Source: Actinomycetes bacterium (GTDB lineage: Bacteria; Actinomycetota; Thermoleophilia; Gaiellales; Gaiellaceae). Taken from it: a DNA stretch of 64,000 nucleotides. Position numbers and translations under genes: made by a program. How positions within the stretch are numbered: position 1 is the first letter of the stretch; every line of letters begins with the position of its first letter. The notes below the pieces were generated by a model, which had not been told where the DNA came from, searched no databases, and worked only from the letters and a program-made list of their open reading frames with translations. Below, piece by piece: positions 7,620 through 18,501 of this stretch. The stretch spans positions 1 to 64,000 of the forward strand of contig JANYJX010000012.1 of the NCBI GenBank assembly GCA_025358355.1, in the 5' to 3' direction.

Positions 7620-7826
7620 CTAGCCTCGCGGGAGGGACGTGAGCGTCCGCAGGGACGTTTGCGGCTGCCCGGTGTGTGGGCCGTCCTGGTGGAGCGCCTC
7701 GCCCAGCGCGACGCCGACCGCGAAGACCAGCGCGAGGATTGCGAGGCCGAGCACGATTCGCAGCGCGGTTCTCCCTCGCCTCGGGCGTTCCGGAAGCGGC
7801 TGGCGCTCGTGCGGGTAGCCGGTCAC
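7620..7826 (-). CDS. Small membrane protein, unknown
   Basis: The 68-aa product has a basic N-terminus, one hydrophobic helix (about 23-42, IVLGLAILALVFAVGVALGE) and a polar tail. The start codon overlaps the stop of the upstream 104-aa gene by four bases, which supports real coding and translational coupling. Confidence 0.55.
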   Translation of the reverse strand: MTGYPHERQPLPERPRRGRTALRIVLGLAILALVFAVGVALGEALHQDGPHTGQPQTSLRTLTSLPRG

Positions 7827-8137
7827 GGCGTGTAGTCGACTGCGCCGCGCGCGTAGAGGTGGAAGGCAGCGTCGCCCGCGACAGCCACGGTGCGCGGCCA
7901 GCCGGGAACGGAAGCGCGCTCGTCGATCGCCTCCAGCAGCCAGGATTCCGACCTCGTGTAGGCGTCCGCAAGTTCGGCGATCGTGAAGATGGTGCCGACT
8001 CGCTTGCGCAGCTCGGTCAAGATCACGTTCACCTGTTGGTGCAGCCGATCGCCGCCGATCGGGTCATTCGTCGCGGCTAGCAAGCGGCGATAGCCGTCCT
8101 CCCAATCCCTCCGAGCACTCTCGATATCGGCCGTCAC
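7823..8137 (-). CDS. Conserved-looking small soluble protein, unknown
   Basis: The 104-aa product appears mostly helical (ESARRDWEDGYRRLLAATND, LTELRKRVG, IAELADAYTRSESWLLEAI) and ends with a hydrophobic strand region. It has no membrane segment and no recognisable motif. It is coupled by ATGA overlap to the downstream small membrane protein, suggesting a functional pair. Confidence 0.6.
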   Translation of the reverse strand: MTADIESARRDWEDGYRRLLAATNDPIGGDRLHQQVNVILTELRKRVGTIFTIAELADAYTRSESWLLEAIDERASVPGWPRTVAVAGDAAFHLYARGAVDYTP

Positions 8138-8149
8138 GAGCGCGGAATC

Positions 8150-8820
8150 CTAGCCACACGCTCGGGCGTAGAAGCGGAGGTACTCACCCATCCGACCCGA
8201 CCAGCCGCTGTGCCCACCGCCGTGAATCTGGGGCCGCACGCTTTCGCCATGGGCCCGCAGCTCGTGCGCCATTGCGACATCGGCCTGCTTGAACGGATCA
8301 TCGCGACCGACATCCATCCACGCCGGGACGCCGTACAGCCGTTGCTTCGCGGCGAAGCGAATCACGTCGTGACGCGAGAAGTCCTCGGCATCGTCGTACG
8401 CGCCAGCGGGCGTGTCGCCGCCGCGGAACCAGAGCGCAGCCGAGTGCGCGCCGACAGCACAGAGCATCTTGGGCGCGAGCCGAGGTCGTGGAGCGCGTCG
8501 AAGAGATGCTGGCGCAGCTTCGACTTCGCGCCGGAGCCGCGGCCGTGGAGGAGAACGAGTAGCTCGCGTCCCTTCCCGCCACCCGCCGGGACAACGAGGA
8601 TCTCGTGCAGATCACGGCGGGCGAAGCGACTCGACACCGTGAATCGAACGACCGTCGCGCCGTGCGTCGTGTAGTAGCCGCGCAGCAGATCGTGGACCCC
8701 GATCCGGGCCGCACCAGCGGCGACCACTATCAGCGCGACGACCAACCGCGCCTGAGGCGGCGCTTCGAGCGACGGCGACGACGTCGCACCAGCTCGGGCG
8801 ACGGCGTCACGCTGCGTCAC
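8150..8820 (-). pseudogene. Alpha/beta-hydrolase esterase with internal deletion and frameshift
   Basis: Two halves of one esterase lie in different frames. The upstream half has an N-terminal membrane anchor and the oxyanion-hole region LLVLLHGRGSG. The downstream half (8150-8467) has CAVGAHSAALWFRGG, the acid region WMDVGRDDPF and the catalytic-His region HGGGHSGW. The stretch expected between them, including the nucleophile elbow G-x-S-x-G, is absent. The join falls near 8465-8485 (ALHDLGSR to KMLCAVG). It therefore cannot encode an active serine esterase. The GTG start overlaps the DUF501 stop. Deletion size is inferred from family architecture, not measured. Confidence 0.75.
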
Positions 8821-9319
8821 CGTCGTATCCCGCGAGGCAGCACTGCTCGGGCCAGAGCGGTTCGAGCTCCTCGACGATCCTGTCCCCAAGCTCATACCCC
8901 GCCCGCGCGAGGGCGAAAGCGACATGCGCGTGCAGGCACTTCAGCTGACCCGGGTTACCGGAGCCGCCGATGCCGAGATCGAGCGACCGCCCGTCGTCAG
9001 CGCCCACGCCACCGCCGGCGAGCTCGCGCCGGATGCGCCGCTGTTCGTCGGTCGCGCGCGTGAGGCTCTCGGCCAACGCGGTGTCGGCCGCCACGGCTTC
9101 GCTCCAACGCTCCACCCCACCGGCTGCCTCGAGCCGGGAGACAGCCGTAACCAGATGTCGGCAGGTCAGGTAGTACGTCGTCGGGAACGGGGTGCCGGCA
9201 GGGTCGTACGGCTCCTGCTCCGTGACGGCCGGGGCGCCGAACGGGCAGCGAGCGGCTACACACCGGAACGCGCGCGGCGTCCGCCCGATCTGCCGCGCAA
9301 CAAGCTCACGGTCACCCAC
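8807..9319 (-). CDS. DUF501 domain protein
   Basis: The 170-aa protein matches the DUF501 family common in Actinomycetota: ARQIGRTPRAFRCVAARCPFGAPAV, FPTTYYLTCRHLVTAVSRLEA and SGNPGQLKCLHAHVAFALA with conserved Cys and His. The family has no known biochemical role. Its position after ftsB/divIC near eno is the usual actinobacterial arrangement. Confidence 0.9.
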   Translation of the reverse strand: MGDRELVARQIGRTPRAFRCVAARCPFGAPAVTEQEPYDPAGTPFPTTYYLTCRHLVTAVSRLEAAGGVERWSEAVAADTALAESLTRATDEQRRIRRELAGGGVGADDGRSLDLGIGGSGNPGQLKCLHAHVAFALARAGYELGDRIVEELEPLWPEQCCLAGYDGDAA

Positions 9320-9328
9320 GCGCCCAAC

Positions 9329-9679
9329 CTAGCGCGGTTGCGGATGTGTGCGGCGCCACTCCGGGATGCCCTTCACGATGAAGAGCCGCTCCCCCGGGCG
9401 CACTAGACCGATCCGCCGTGCGGTGCGCGCAAGCTGCTTCAGGCTCGTTGCCTGCTCAACTTCGCGCTCGAGTGTCGCCTTCTGCGCCTCTAGCACCTGG
9501 ACCTGCGACGAGCGCTGCGCAAGGGCGGCACGCGTGTGCGTCCAACTCGAGAGCGGCCGGTAGTAGAGGTACGCAACGAGCACAATCGCGGCGATCGCCC
9601 CCAGGCGACCAAACCTCAACCGCCGAAGGCGCCGCAAACGCTTCTTCGCCGGTCTCGCCGCTTTCTGCCGTCGCGCCAC
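9329..9679 (-). CDS. Septum formation initiator (FtsB/DivIC-like)
   Basis: The 116-aa bitopic protein has a very basic cytoplasmic N-terminus (ARPAKKRLRRLRRLRFGR) and one membrane helix (about 28-42). A coiled coil follows, rich in Gln, Glu and Ala (QVLEAQKATLEREVEQATSL), and then the family end IGLVRPGERLFIVKG. FtsB/DivIC bridges FtsL and FtsQ/DivIB in the divisome. It lies next to DUF501 and downstream of eno, as in other actinobacteria. Confidence 0.9.
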   Translation of the reverse strand: MARRQKAARPAKKRLRRLRRLRFGRLGAIAAIVLVAYLYYRPLSSWTHTRAALAQRSSQVQVLEAQKATLEREVEQATSLKQLARTARRIGLVRPGERLFIVKGIPEWRRTHPQPR

Positions 9680-9767
9680 GGAGGTAGGTTCGCCGCGCCG
9701 TCAGCTAGACCTTTGACCTCGTTCAAGGGCCGCGACCACGGACCGCTGATGAGACGCGCGCCTGGTT

Positions 9768-9893
9768 CTAGCGCATTCTCGTCTTTGCCTCGAAATACAG
9801 GCCCACCCCGACGCCAAAGAGACCTCCGGCGACCCAACTGAGCTTTCCTTCAAACGGATGCGTCAGAAATGCAGCGGGGTAACCGGCAGACAC
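9768..9893 (-). CDS. Possible 41-aa small membrane protein
   Basis: Too short for the track. The gap between pyk and ftsB holds an open frame reading SAGYPAAFLTHPFEGKLSWV followed by a Gly-rich hydrophobic stretch (GGLFGVGVGLYF) and a basic end KTRMR. It starts with GTG 11 bp after the pyk stop, and a TTG inside the pyk end is an alternative start. A GGAG lies directly before the GTG, which is too close to be ideal. The composition looks like a real single-helix peptide. Function is unknown. Confidence 0.4.
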   Translation of the reverse strand: MSAGYPAAFLTHPFEGKLSWVAGGLFGVGVGLYFEAKTRMR

Positions 9894-9903
9894 CTCCGCG
9901 ACG

Positions 9904-11316
9904 TTAGACGACGTCAACCTTGATCACGTTCGTGGAGCCGGGGATGTTGACCGCGGTGCCGGCCGTGATCACGATCCGGTCGCCCGGGTCGACGAGCCCG
10001 CTGGCACGCGCCGCGTCGAGCGAGCGGCCCCAGATGTCCTCGACGTCATTCGCCTCCGGCATCGACATCGGCGTCACACCCCACTCGAGCGCCATGTGGC
10101 GCAGCGAATAGGTGTGATGCGTGCAGCCGATGATCGGTCGCCGCGGGCGAAGCCGGGCGACCGCCGACGCCGTGTTGCCGCTGAACGTCGGCACGACGAT
10201 CGCGCGCGCGCCCAGAGCCTCGGCGATGTCGCAGGCGGCGTTCGACATCGCCTGACCGATCGTCGGCTGCTCATGCGACTTCGGGATCTCGTGGCGGTAG
10301 TCGAGGCTCGGCTCCACGGCAAGCGCGATCTTGTCCATCACCTTCACGGACTCGATCGGATACTCGCCGGCGGCCGTCTCGGCCGAGAGCATCACGGCGG
10401 AGGTGCCGTCGAGCACCGCGTTCGCGACATCGGATGCCTCGGCGCGCGTCGGCTCCGGCGAGTGGATCATTGACTCGAGCATCTGCGTCGCCGTGATCAC
10501 CGGCTTGCCGCGCTCGAGCGCCTTCTGGATGATCCGCTTCTGCAAGAGAGGAACGTCGGCGGCGCCGATCTCGACCCCTAGGTCGCCGCGCGCGACCATC
10601 ACCGCGTGCGACTCGGTGAGGATGTCGTCGAGGGCGAGAACTGCCTCCGCTTTCTCGATCTTCGCGATCGTGTGCGCAGCCGAGCCGGCCGCCTCGATCA
10701 ACGTCCGGAGAGCGCGGACATCGGAGCCGGAACGCACAAACGAGAGGGCGACGAAATCGACGCCGATGTCGAGGGCAAAGTTCAGGTCGTCGATGTCCTT
10801 CCGCGTCAGCGACGGGATCGGCAGCACGACGCCGGGCAGGTTCACACCCTTGTTCGACGAGACGAGCCCGCCGACGATGACCTCGCAGGTCGCGCGGCCG
10901 CGCTCCACGCTCTGCACCCTCAGCCGAACCATCCCGTCGTTGATCAGGATGTCTTTCCCCGGCGTCAGCACGCTGCCGAGCACCGCCGGGCTGACCGGGA
11001 TATCGTCCTCACGCGCAACGTCTTCGCCGGCGATCACGACCGACTCGCCGCGGATCAAGTCGATCGGCTGCGGCAGCTCCCCGACGCGGATCTTCGGCCC
11101 TTGCAGATCCGCAATCAGCGCGATCGCGCGGCCTGCATTGGCCTCCGCCTCGCGCACGTGACGGGCGCGTGTCGCGTGGTCTTCACGCGTGCCGTGCGAC
11201 ATGTTCAAACGGGCGCCGTCGATCCCGGCTTCGATCAGCTGACCGATCATCTCCGGCGTGCACGAGGCAGGACCGATCGTCGCAACGATTTTTGTTCGAC
11301 GGACGTGCGAATTCAC
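9904..11316 (-). CDS. pyk: Pyruvate kinase
   Basis: The 470-aa glycolytic enzyme converts phosphoenolpyruvate and ADP to pyruvate and ATP. It carries RTKIVATIGPA, the substrate loop NMSHGTREDH, LQGPKIRVGEL, and the active-site signature IEKAEAVLALDDILTESHAVMVARGDLGVEIG with the catalytic Lys. The C-terminal domain follows. Length is typical of the bacterial tetrameric enzyme. The start is GTG with a -10-like TAGGGT 6 nt upstream, so the message may be leaderless. It lies directly downstream of eno, the preceding glycolytic step. Confidence 0.97.
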   Translation of the reverse strand: MNSHVRRTKIVATIGPASCTPEMIGQLIEAGIDGARLNMSHGTREDHATRARHVREAEANAGRAIALIADLQGPKIRVGELPQPIDLIRGESVVIAGEDVAREDDIPVSPAVLGSVLTPGKDILINDGMVRLRVQSVERGRATCEVIVGGLVSSNKGVNLPGVVLPIPSLTRKDIDDLNFALDIGVDFVALSFVRSGSDVRALRTLIEAAGSAAHTIAKIEKAEAVLALDDILTESHAVMVARGDLGVEIGAADVPLLQKRIIQKALERGKPVITATQMLESMIHSPEPTRAEASDVANAVLDGTSAVMLSAETAAGEYPIESVKVMDKIALAVEPSLDYRHEIPKSHEQPTIGQAMSNAACDIAEALGARAIVVPTFSGNTASAVARLRPRRPIIGCTHHTYSLRHMALEWGVTPMSMPEANDVEDIWGRSLDAARASGLVDPGDRIVITAGTAVNIPGSTNVIKVDVV

Positions 11317-11322
11317 GGGCCT

Positions 11323-11328
11323 ACCCTA
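11323..11328 (-). promoter_or_regulatory. -10 box of a probable leaderless promoter (pyk)
   Basis: On the minus strand TAGGGT lies 6 nt before the pyk GTG, inside the 41-bp eno-pyk gap. No clear -35 or Shine-Dalgarno sequence is seen. Confidence 0.4.
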
Positions 11329-11357
11329 TAGACGCCGCCGCGAAAGCCGTGCAGGTG

Positions 11358-13441
<2,084 letters not shown>

Positions 13442-13445
13442 CGGT

Positions 13446-14471
13446 CTAGCCGGTGGTCGTGCTCGGTGTCGTCGCCGCCGCAGGCGGCTCGAACCCGAGC
13501 GCGTACTTGACCTTGCCGTCGTAGATCTTCGTCAGATTCGTCGACCACGCGGTGAGCGCGGCGTTCTTCTTCGAATCAAGAAGCGTTTTCGTGATCTGCT
13601 TCGAGACTTCGTCGTACGTCTTCGTCTTCGCCGGCTTCAGATCCTCGACGGGTTTGATGATGAAGTAGCCGTACTGCTTCGAGTGCACGGGCGTCGAGAA
13701 TGTCCCGGTCTTGAGCGAGAACGCGACCTTTTCGTACTCCGGCACCGTCTGGCCCTTCGTGACGTTCAGCGTCCCGCCCTGCTGATTCGTGCCGGTGTCA
13801 AGCGAGCTCTTCTTCTCGAGCGTCGCAAAGTCGGCGCCTGCCTTGAGCTGCGCGTAGATCGCGTTCGCCTTGGCGAGATCCTTCACGAGAATGTGCCGCA
13901 TCAGGCGCGACTCGGCTGTCGTGTACGTCGACGAGGTCTTGTTCTTCTCGTAATCCGCCTTCGCCTCGGCCGGCGTGACCGTGATGTCCTTCGTGATCGC
14001 GCTCGCGAGTTTGTTGACGAGCAGCTGCACGCGCGCAGTTTGGCGGTACTGCGAGAGCGAGCTGCCCTGCTTTGTCAGCGCGGCTTCAAACTTCGACTTG
14101 CTGCCACCGAAATTCTGCTTCTCGACATCAGTGATGCTCTTGTCGACACCAGCATCGGTGATCACGATGCCGAGCTTCTTCGCCTGCTGCGAGTACTGCT
14201 CCTGGCGCACGAGGTACGCGACAGCCCGTTGCTGCAGCGCCTGATACTGGCTTGAGCCGGCCTGCGGAAACGTCTGCGGCGGCGTCTGCAGCTTGTACGA
14301 CGACTTCGTCTGCACGAGCAGTGCGTCGAGATCGCCTCGCGTGATCTTGGTGCCATCGACGACCGCGACTGCGTCGGGCGAGATGGTGCTGCCGCCACAG
14401 CCAGCGACCACAAAGACACCGACGGTAAGAAGGGCGACAAGCGTCGCGAGCGTGAGGCGATGTCTGGTCAT
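13446..14471 (-). CDS. SurA/PrsA-like lipoprotein peptidyl-prolyl isomerase
   Basis: The 341-aa protein has a lipoprotein signal peptide with lipobox VVAGCGGS (Cys about 25), so it is probably tethered outside the membrane. A SurA-type N-terminal helical domain (about 35-190) is followed by a parvulin PPIC domain (about 195-300) with ESRLMRHILVKD and PVHSKQYGYFIIKPVEDLKP. It would fold exported proteins. The Thr-rich tail resembles a wall-spanning segment. It follows mfd by only 24 bp. Confidence 0.88.
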   Translation of the reverse strand: MTRHRLTLATLVALLTVGVFVVAGCGGSTISPDAVAVVDGTKITRGDLDALLVQTKSSYKLQTPPQTFPQAGSSQYQALQQRAVAYLVRQEQYSQQAKKLGIVITDAGVDKSITDVEKQNFGGSKSKFEAALTKQGSSLSQYRQTARVQLLVNKLASAITKDITVTPAEAKADYEKNKTSSTYTTAESRLMRHILVKDLAKANAIYAQLKAGADFATLEKKSSLDTGTNQQGGTLNVTKGQTVPEYEKVAFSLKTGTFSTPVHSKQYGYFIIKPVEDLKPAKTKTYDEVSKQITKTLLDSKKNAALTAWSTNLTKIYDGKVKYALGFEPPAAATTPSTTTG

Positions 14472-14476
14472 AAAAA

Positions 14477-14515
14477 AGGCGCCGATCCCTACGAACTACG
14501 CTGCTCGACGCGCCT
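14477..14515 (-). terminator. Possible intrinsic terminator at the end of mfd
   Basis: On the minus strand AGGCGC and GCGCCT form a 6-bp stem with a large loop containing the mfd stop codon. The stem is followed directly by a run of T that ends at the ATG of the PPIase gene. The stem is short and the loop long, so support is weak. Confidence 0.3.
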
Positions 14516-17500
14516 CAACGATAGCAGCGGCTAGCCCAAGCGCATCGTCCAAGCCGTCGGCGCGCACCGAGACCTCGCGCTTGGCAGTCGTATACACCGC
14601 AGCCTCGACGAGCGCGCGCAGCGCGCGCACCTCCTCCGACCCGAACGCGACGGGCCCGATGGTCGCCCGGCCACCGCGGTACACGAGGTAGTCGGCGCCG
14701 ATCCTTGCGATCAGCAGCTTGACCTCTTGGATCGCGAACAGGTTCGCGACCGGCTCGGGTAGCGGCCCGTAGCGATCCTCGGTCGCTAGGCGGAGCTCGC
14801 GCAACTCATCATCCGACTCGACGAGAGCAATGCGCCGGTGAAGGTCGATCTTGAGCGCTTCCGCACCGATGTACGACGCTGGAATGAAGGCATCGACGCG
14901 CGCATCCACACGCACGGGCCGGGTGGCGATGCGCGCCTGACCGGAAAGCTCGGCGACCGCTTCGTTCAGCATCTCGACGTACAGCTCGAAGCCGAGCGCT
15001 GCGACGTGGCCCGATTGCTCGGCCCCGAGCAGGTCGCCGGCGCCGCGGATCTCGAGGTCGCGCATCGCGATCTGGAAGCCGGCGCCGAGCTCCGTGTGAT
15101 CGGCGAGCGTCGAAAGCCGGGAGCGCGCTTCCGGCGTCAACTCGCTCGCGTCCGGATACATCAGGTACGCGTAAGCCGTCTTGTCAGAGCGGCCGACGCG
15201 ACCACGGATTTGGTACAGCTGGCTGAGGCCGAGCGTGTCGGCGCGCTCGACGATCAGCGTGTTCGCCTGTGGGATGTCGAGGCCCGACTCGATGATCGTC
15301 GTCGAGACGAGCACGTCGGCATCGCCCGCGAGGAAGGCGTGCATCCGATCCTCGAGTTCGCGCTCGCCCATTTGCCCGTGTGCAACAAGGAAGCGAAGCG
15401 CCGGGCAGAGCTGCTGGAGCTTGGCCGCCGCCTCGTCGATCGACTCGACGCGGTTGTGGAGGTAGAAGGCCTGGCCGCCACGCGCGTGCTCGCGCTCGAG
15501 CGCGGTGCGGATTACGTCCTCGTCGTACTCGCCGACGGTCGTCCGGATCGGCACGCGCCCGTCGGGCGGCGTCTCGATGATCGAGATGTCGCGCAGACCC
15601 GAGAGTGACATGTGCAGCGTGCGCGGGATCGGCGTCGCAGAGAGCGCGAGCACGTCAACTTCGAGCCGCAGCGACCGCAGCAGCTCCTTCTGCGCGACGC
15701 CGAAGCGCTGCTCCTCGTCGAGGATCACGATGCCGAGGTCTTTCGCGATCACGTCGCGCGAGAGCACGCGATGCGTTCCGACGAGCACGTCGACCTTGCC
15801 TGCGGCAAAGTCGGCCAGCACCTTCTTCGTGTCGGCCGCGCTGCGGAAGCGTGAGACCATCTCTACGCGCACCGGGAAGTCGCGGAAGCGGTCGCGGAAC
15901 GTGTTCCAGTGCTGCTCGGCAAGGATCGTCGTCGGGCAGAGGACGAGCGCCTGCTTGCCGTTGACGGCGACCGCGAACGCGGCGCGCACTGCCACCTCGG
16001 TCTTACCGAAGCCGACGTCGCCGCAGACGAGCCTGTCCATCGGCCGATCCGACTCGAGATCTTCCTTGACCGCCTCGATCGCGCGTGCCTGATCCTCGGT
16101 CTCGCGGTACGGGAACGACGCTTCGAGCCGTTCGAGCCAGTCATTCGCAAGGTCGAACGAGACACCGGGCGCGCGTTGCCGCTCGGCGTACAGCTTGATC
16201 AGCTCGCCGGCGAGCTCGCGCACGGATTCGCGCGCGCGCGTCTTGAGGTTCTGCCACGCCTTGCCACCGAGCTTCGACAGCGTCGGCGCCTTCGTATCCG
16301 CACCGATGTACTTCGATAGCTTGCCGAGCTGCTCGTGCGGGACGTAGACGCGATCTTCGCCGCGGAACGCGAGGAACAGGTAGTCGCGCGTGACGCCCGC
16401 TACTTCCTTCGTCTCGAACCCGATCAGCTTGCCGACGCCGTGATCCTCGTGAACGACGTAGTCGCCCGTGCGCAGATCGGCGAACGAGGCGAGCGCCTTG
16501 CCGAGCCGCGCGTCCGCCCGCGGCGGGCGCTTGCGGAAAACCTGGCCGTCCGGGAGCAGCACGAGCCCGAGCTCGCGCCACACAAATCCGCGCCGTGCGG
16601 CCGAGACGGCGAAGTAGAGCTCTGGCTCTTTGCGGATGCTCGACCCGGCTTCGAGCACCTCCGGCTTCACCTTGCGCAGGAGCGCGGCCTGACGGAGCGC
16701 CTCACCGCGGTGCGGGAAGGCGACGACCACGCGCTGGCCCGCGCGCAGGAATCCCTGGAGCTCGACCTCGGCCTCCGCGATGCCGCGCGCCGCGATCGCA
16801 GGTCGCTGCGCCTCGAACCCGAACGGCTGCCCGCGCGGGAACGGATCGAGCTCGGACGCTTCGCCGAGATCGAGCGGAGCAAGACCTTCCTCCTCCCAGA
16901 CGTGCCGCACGTCGTCGGGCTTCCACACGAAATCCGGTGAACGGTCGACCGGCGGCACGAGATCGTCCGGGAGCACTGGCCCGTCGCTCAGCGTCACCTC
17001 GACGAGATCGCCGCGCCGCTCGGCAGCGGGGTAGATCACCGCGCCGTCGACAGGATGGAGCGCGCGCTGCGTGAACGGCGAGAACGCCCTGACCTGCTCG
17101 ATCTCGTCACCGAAGAGCTCGACGCGCAGCGGCTCGCGACCGGTCGACGGGAAGACATCGACGATGCCGCCGCGGACGGCGAACTGGCCGCGCTCGGCGA
17201 CCCTGTCGACTCGCGCGTAACCGGCAAAGGCGAGCAGCTCGGCGAGGCCGTCCGTTCCTGGCTCGTCCCCGACGGCGAGCTGAAGCGGTGCGGGACGAAA
17301 ATCGACGGGTGGCAGCCCTTCCGCAAGCGCCTGCGCGGACGCGCACACAAGCCCGCCTCGCGCGAGCACGTCGAGTGCGCGTGCCCGCTCGCCCACGAGA
17401 TGCGGCGGCGGCTCGAGTCCCGAGGCGTGACTCACACCGCGGCTCGGCAGCAGCGCGATCAGCTCGGGATTGGCGAACCACCCGGCGGCGTCGGCTGCGT

Positions 17501-17690
17501 CGCGCGCGTCGGCGTCCTCGGGCAGGAGCACGAGTAGCGCGCGGCCAAGATCGGCGTGCAGGGCCGTGAGAACGAGCGGCAGCACCGGCTCCGAAACCCG
17601 CGCGCGCGCAGGCATCGCGTCCACAAAGGCCCGAAACCGTTCGTGACGCGAGAGCTCAACGACGAAGCTGTGAAGAGGGGTCTGGTCCAT
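14496..17690 (-). CDS. mfd: Transcription-repair coupling factor
   Basis: The 1064-aa ATP-dependent translocase displaces RNA polymerase stalled at DNA lesions and recruits UvrA. The N-terminal UvrB-like region (about 1-350) is followed by the RNA polymerase interaction domain (LRTGDYVVHEDHGVGKLIGFE). The helicase motor has Walker A VCGDVGFGKTEVAVRAAF and Walker B DEEQRFGV, then SATPIPRTLHMS and the RG motif QIRGRVGRSDKTAYAYL. A TRCF C-terminal domain ends the protein. The ATG giving MDQTPLHSF is preferred over the track start, which adds 31 unconserved residues. Its leader has unusual repeats and hairpins. Confidence 0.97.
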   Translation of the reverse strand: MDQTPLHSFVVELSRHERFRAFVDAMPARARVSEPVLPLVLTALHADLGRALLVLLPEDADARDAADAAGWFANPELIALLPSRGVSHASGLEPPPHLVGERARALDVLARGGLVCASAQALAEGLPPVDFRPAPLQLAVGDEPGTDGLAELLAFAGYARVDRVAERGQFAVRGGIVDVFPSTGREPLRVELFGDEIEQVRAFSPFTQRALHPVDGAVIYPAAERRGDLVEVTLSDGPVLPDDLVPPVDRSPDFVWKPDDVRHVWEEEGLAPLDLGEASELDPFPRGQPFGFEAQRPAIAARGIAEAEVELQGFLRAGQRVVVAFPHRGEALRQAALLRKVKPEVLEAGSSIRKEPELYFAVSAARRGFVWRELGLVLLPDGQVFRKRPPRADARLGKALASFADLRTGDYVVHEDHGVGKLIGFETKEVAGVTRDYLFLAFRGEDRVYVPHEQLGKLSKYIGADTKAPTLSKLGGKAWQNLKTRARESVRELAGELIKLYAERQRAPGVSFDLANDWLERLEASFPYRETEDQARAIEAVKEDLESDRPMDRLVCGDVGFGKTEVAVRAAFAVAVNGKQALVLCPTTILAEQHWNTFRDRFRDFPVRVEMVSRFRSAADTKKVLADFAAGKVDVLVGTHRVLSRDVIAKDLGIVILDEEQRFGVAQKELLRSLRLEVDVLALSATPIPRTLHMSLSGLRDISIIETPPDGRVPIRTTVGEYDEDVIRTALEREHARGGQAFYLHNRVESIDEAAAKLQQLCPALRFLVAHGQMGERELEDRMHAFLAGDADVLVSTTIIESGLDIPQANTLIVERADTLGLSQLYQIRGRVGRSDKTAYAYLMYPDASELTPEARSRLSTLADHTELGAGFQIAMRDLEIRGAGDLLGAEQSGHVAALGFELYVEMLNEAVAELSGQARIATRPVRVDARVDAFIPASYIGAEALKIDLHRRIALVESDDELRELRLATEDRYGPLPEPVANLFAIQEVKLLIARIGADYLVYRGGRATIGPVAFGSEEVRALRALVEAAVYTTAKREVSVRADGLDDALGLAAAIVEARRAA

Positions 17691-17905
17691 GCAAACGGCG
17701 GGAATCGCCTCCCGCGCGGTGATCGTAGCCGGCGGCGACGCAGTGCCCGAAACCTCCCCACGGGCGTCCCGGTGCCCCTCCAACCTGCCCCAGGGGCACC
17801 CCCGGTGCCCCTACAGACACGCTACTAGGCAAACCGTCACGTGTCTGTGTCAACTCTGTGTCAACACTGCGACGGCACGATCGGCCGGGACACGGAGAAG
17901 CGAAA
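17691..17905 (-). promoter_or_regulatory. mfd upstream region: tandem repeats and alternative hairpins
   Basis: This 215-bp gap separates pth and mfd. On the minus strand it first shows a perfect 11-bp tandem repeat, GTTGACACAGA twice (17844-17865), each copy holding a TTGACA hexamer that could serve as a -35. Downstream, nearer mfd, lie three copies of one 9-mer in alternating orientation: AGGGGCACC (17804-17812), GGTGCCCCT (17792-17800) and AGGGGCACC (17771-17779). The middle copy can pair with either neighbour, giving mutually exclusive hairpins. No convincing -10 box or T-tract was found, so promoter and attenuator roles are inferred. Confidence 0.5.
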
Positions 17906-18499
17906 TCAGTTAACCGTCGCGCGAGCCCGCTCCAGACCATCGCGCGCGAGCATCCCGACCGCATCGGCAGCGCGAACAACGATCTCGCGGCTGTCGTCCT
18001 CGGGCTCGAACGGCGACAAGACGTAGTCAGCAACAGGCCGCGGATCGCCGCGTTCCGGCCGCCCAACCCCAACACGCAGGCGCAGGAACTCCTGAGAACC
18101 GAGTGAGCGCGCGATCGAGCGCAGGCCGTTGTGACCGGCGAGGCCGCCGCCAGCGCGTAGTTGCAGCCGCCCGGTTTCGAGATCGACCTCGTCGTGCACC
18201 ACGAGGATCTGCGCGAGCGGCACCTTGAAAAAGGAAGTCGCCGGCGCCACCGATCTGCCAGACTCATTCATGAATGTCTCGGGCTTGAGCAGCGCGAGCC
18301 GCGTATCACCTACGCGAACCTCGGCGAGTCGACCGCTGAACTTGCCTTTGAACGACGCGCCGTGCCGCTGACCCAGTTCGTCGATGATCTGCCAGCCGAC
18401 GTTGTGACGGTCGCGTTCGTACTCGCGGCCAGGGTTGCCGAGCCCGACGACGAGGAAGTCGAGCGTCGAGGCAGGAGCGCCTCGACGGAAGAGCGCCAA
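17906..18499 (-). CDS. pth: Peptidyl-tRNA hydrolase
   Basis: The 197-aa enzyme releases peptides from peptidyl-tRNA that has dropped off ribosomes. It has the family signatures VVGLGNPGREYERDRHNVGW (catalytic His), LLKPETFMNESG, and the block ILVVHDEVDLETGRLQLRAG followed by GLAGHNGLRSI. It lies two bases after rplY, the usual rplY-pth pairing. Confidence 0.97.
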   Translation of the reverse strand: MALFRRGAPASTLDFLVVGLGNPGREYERDRHNVGWQIIDELGQRHGASFKGKFSGRLAEVRVGDTRLALLKPETFMNESGRSVAPATSFFKVPLAQILVVHDEVDLETGRLQLRAGGGLAGHNGLRSIARSLGSQEFLRLRVGVGRPERGDPRPVADYVLSPFEPEDDSREIVVRAADAVGMLARDGLERARATVN

Positions 18500-18501
18500 G
18501 G

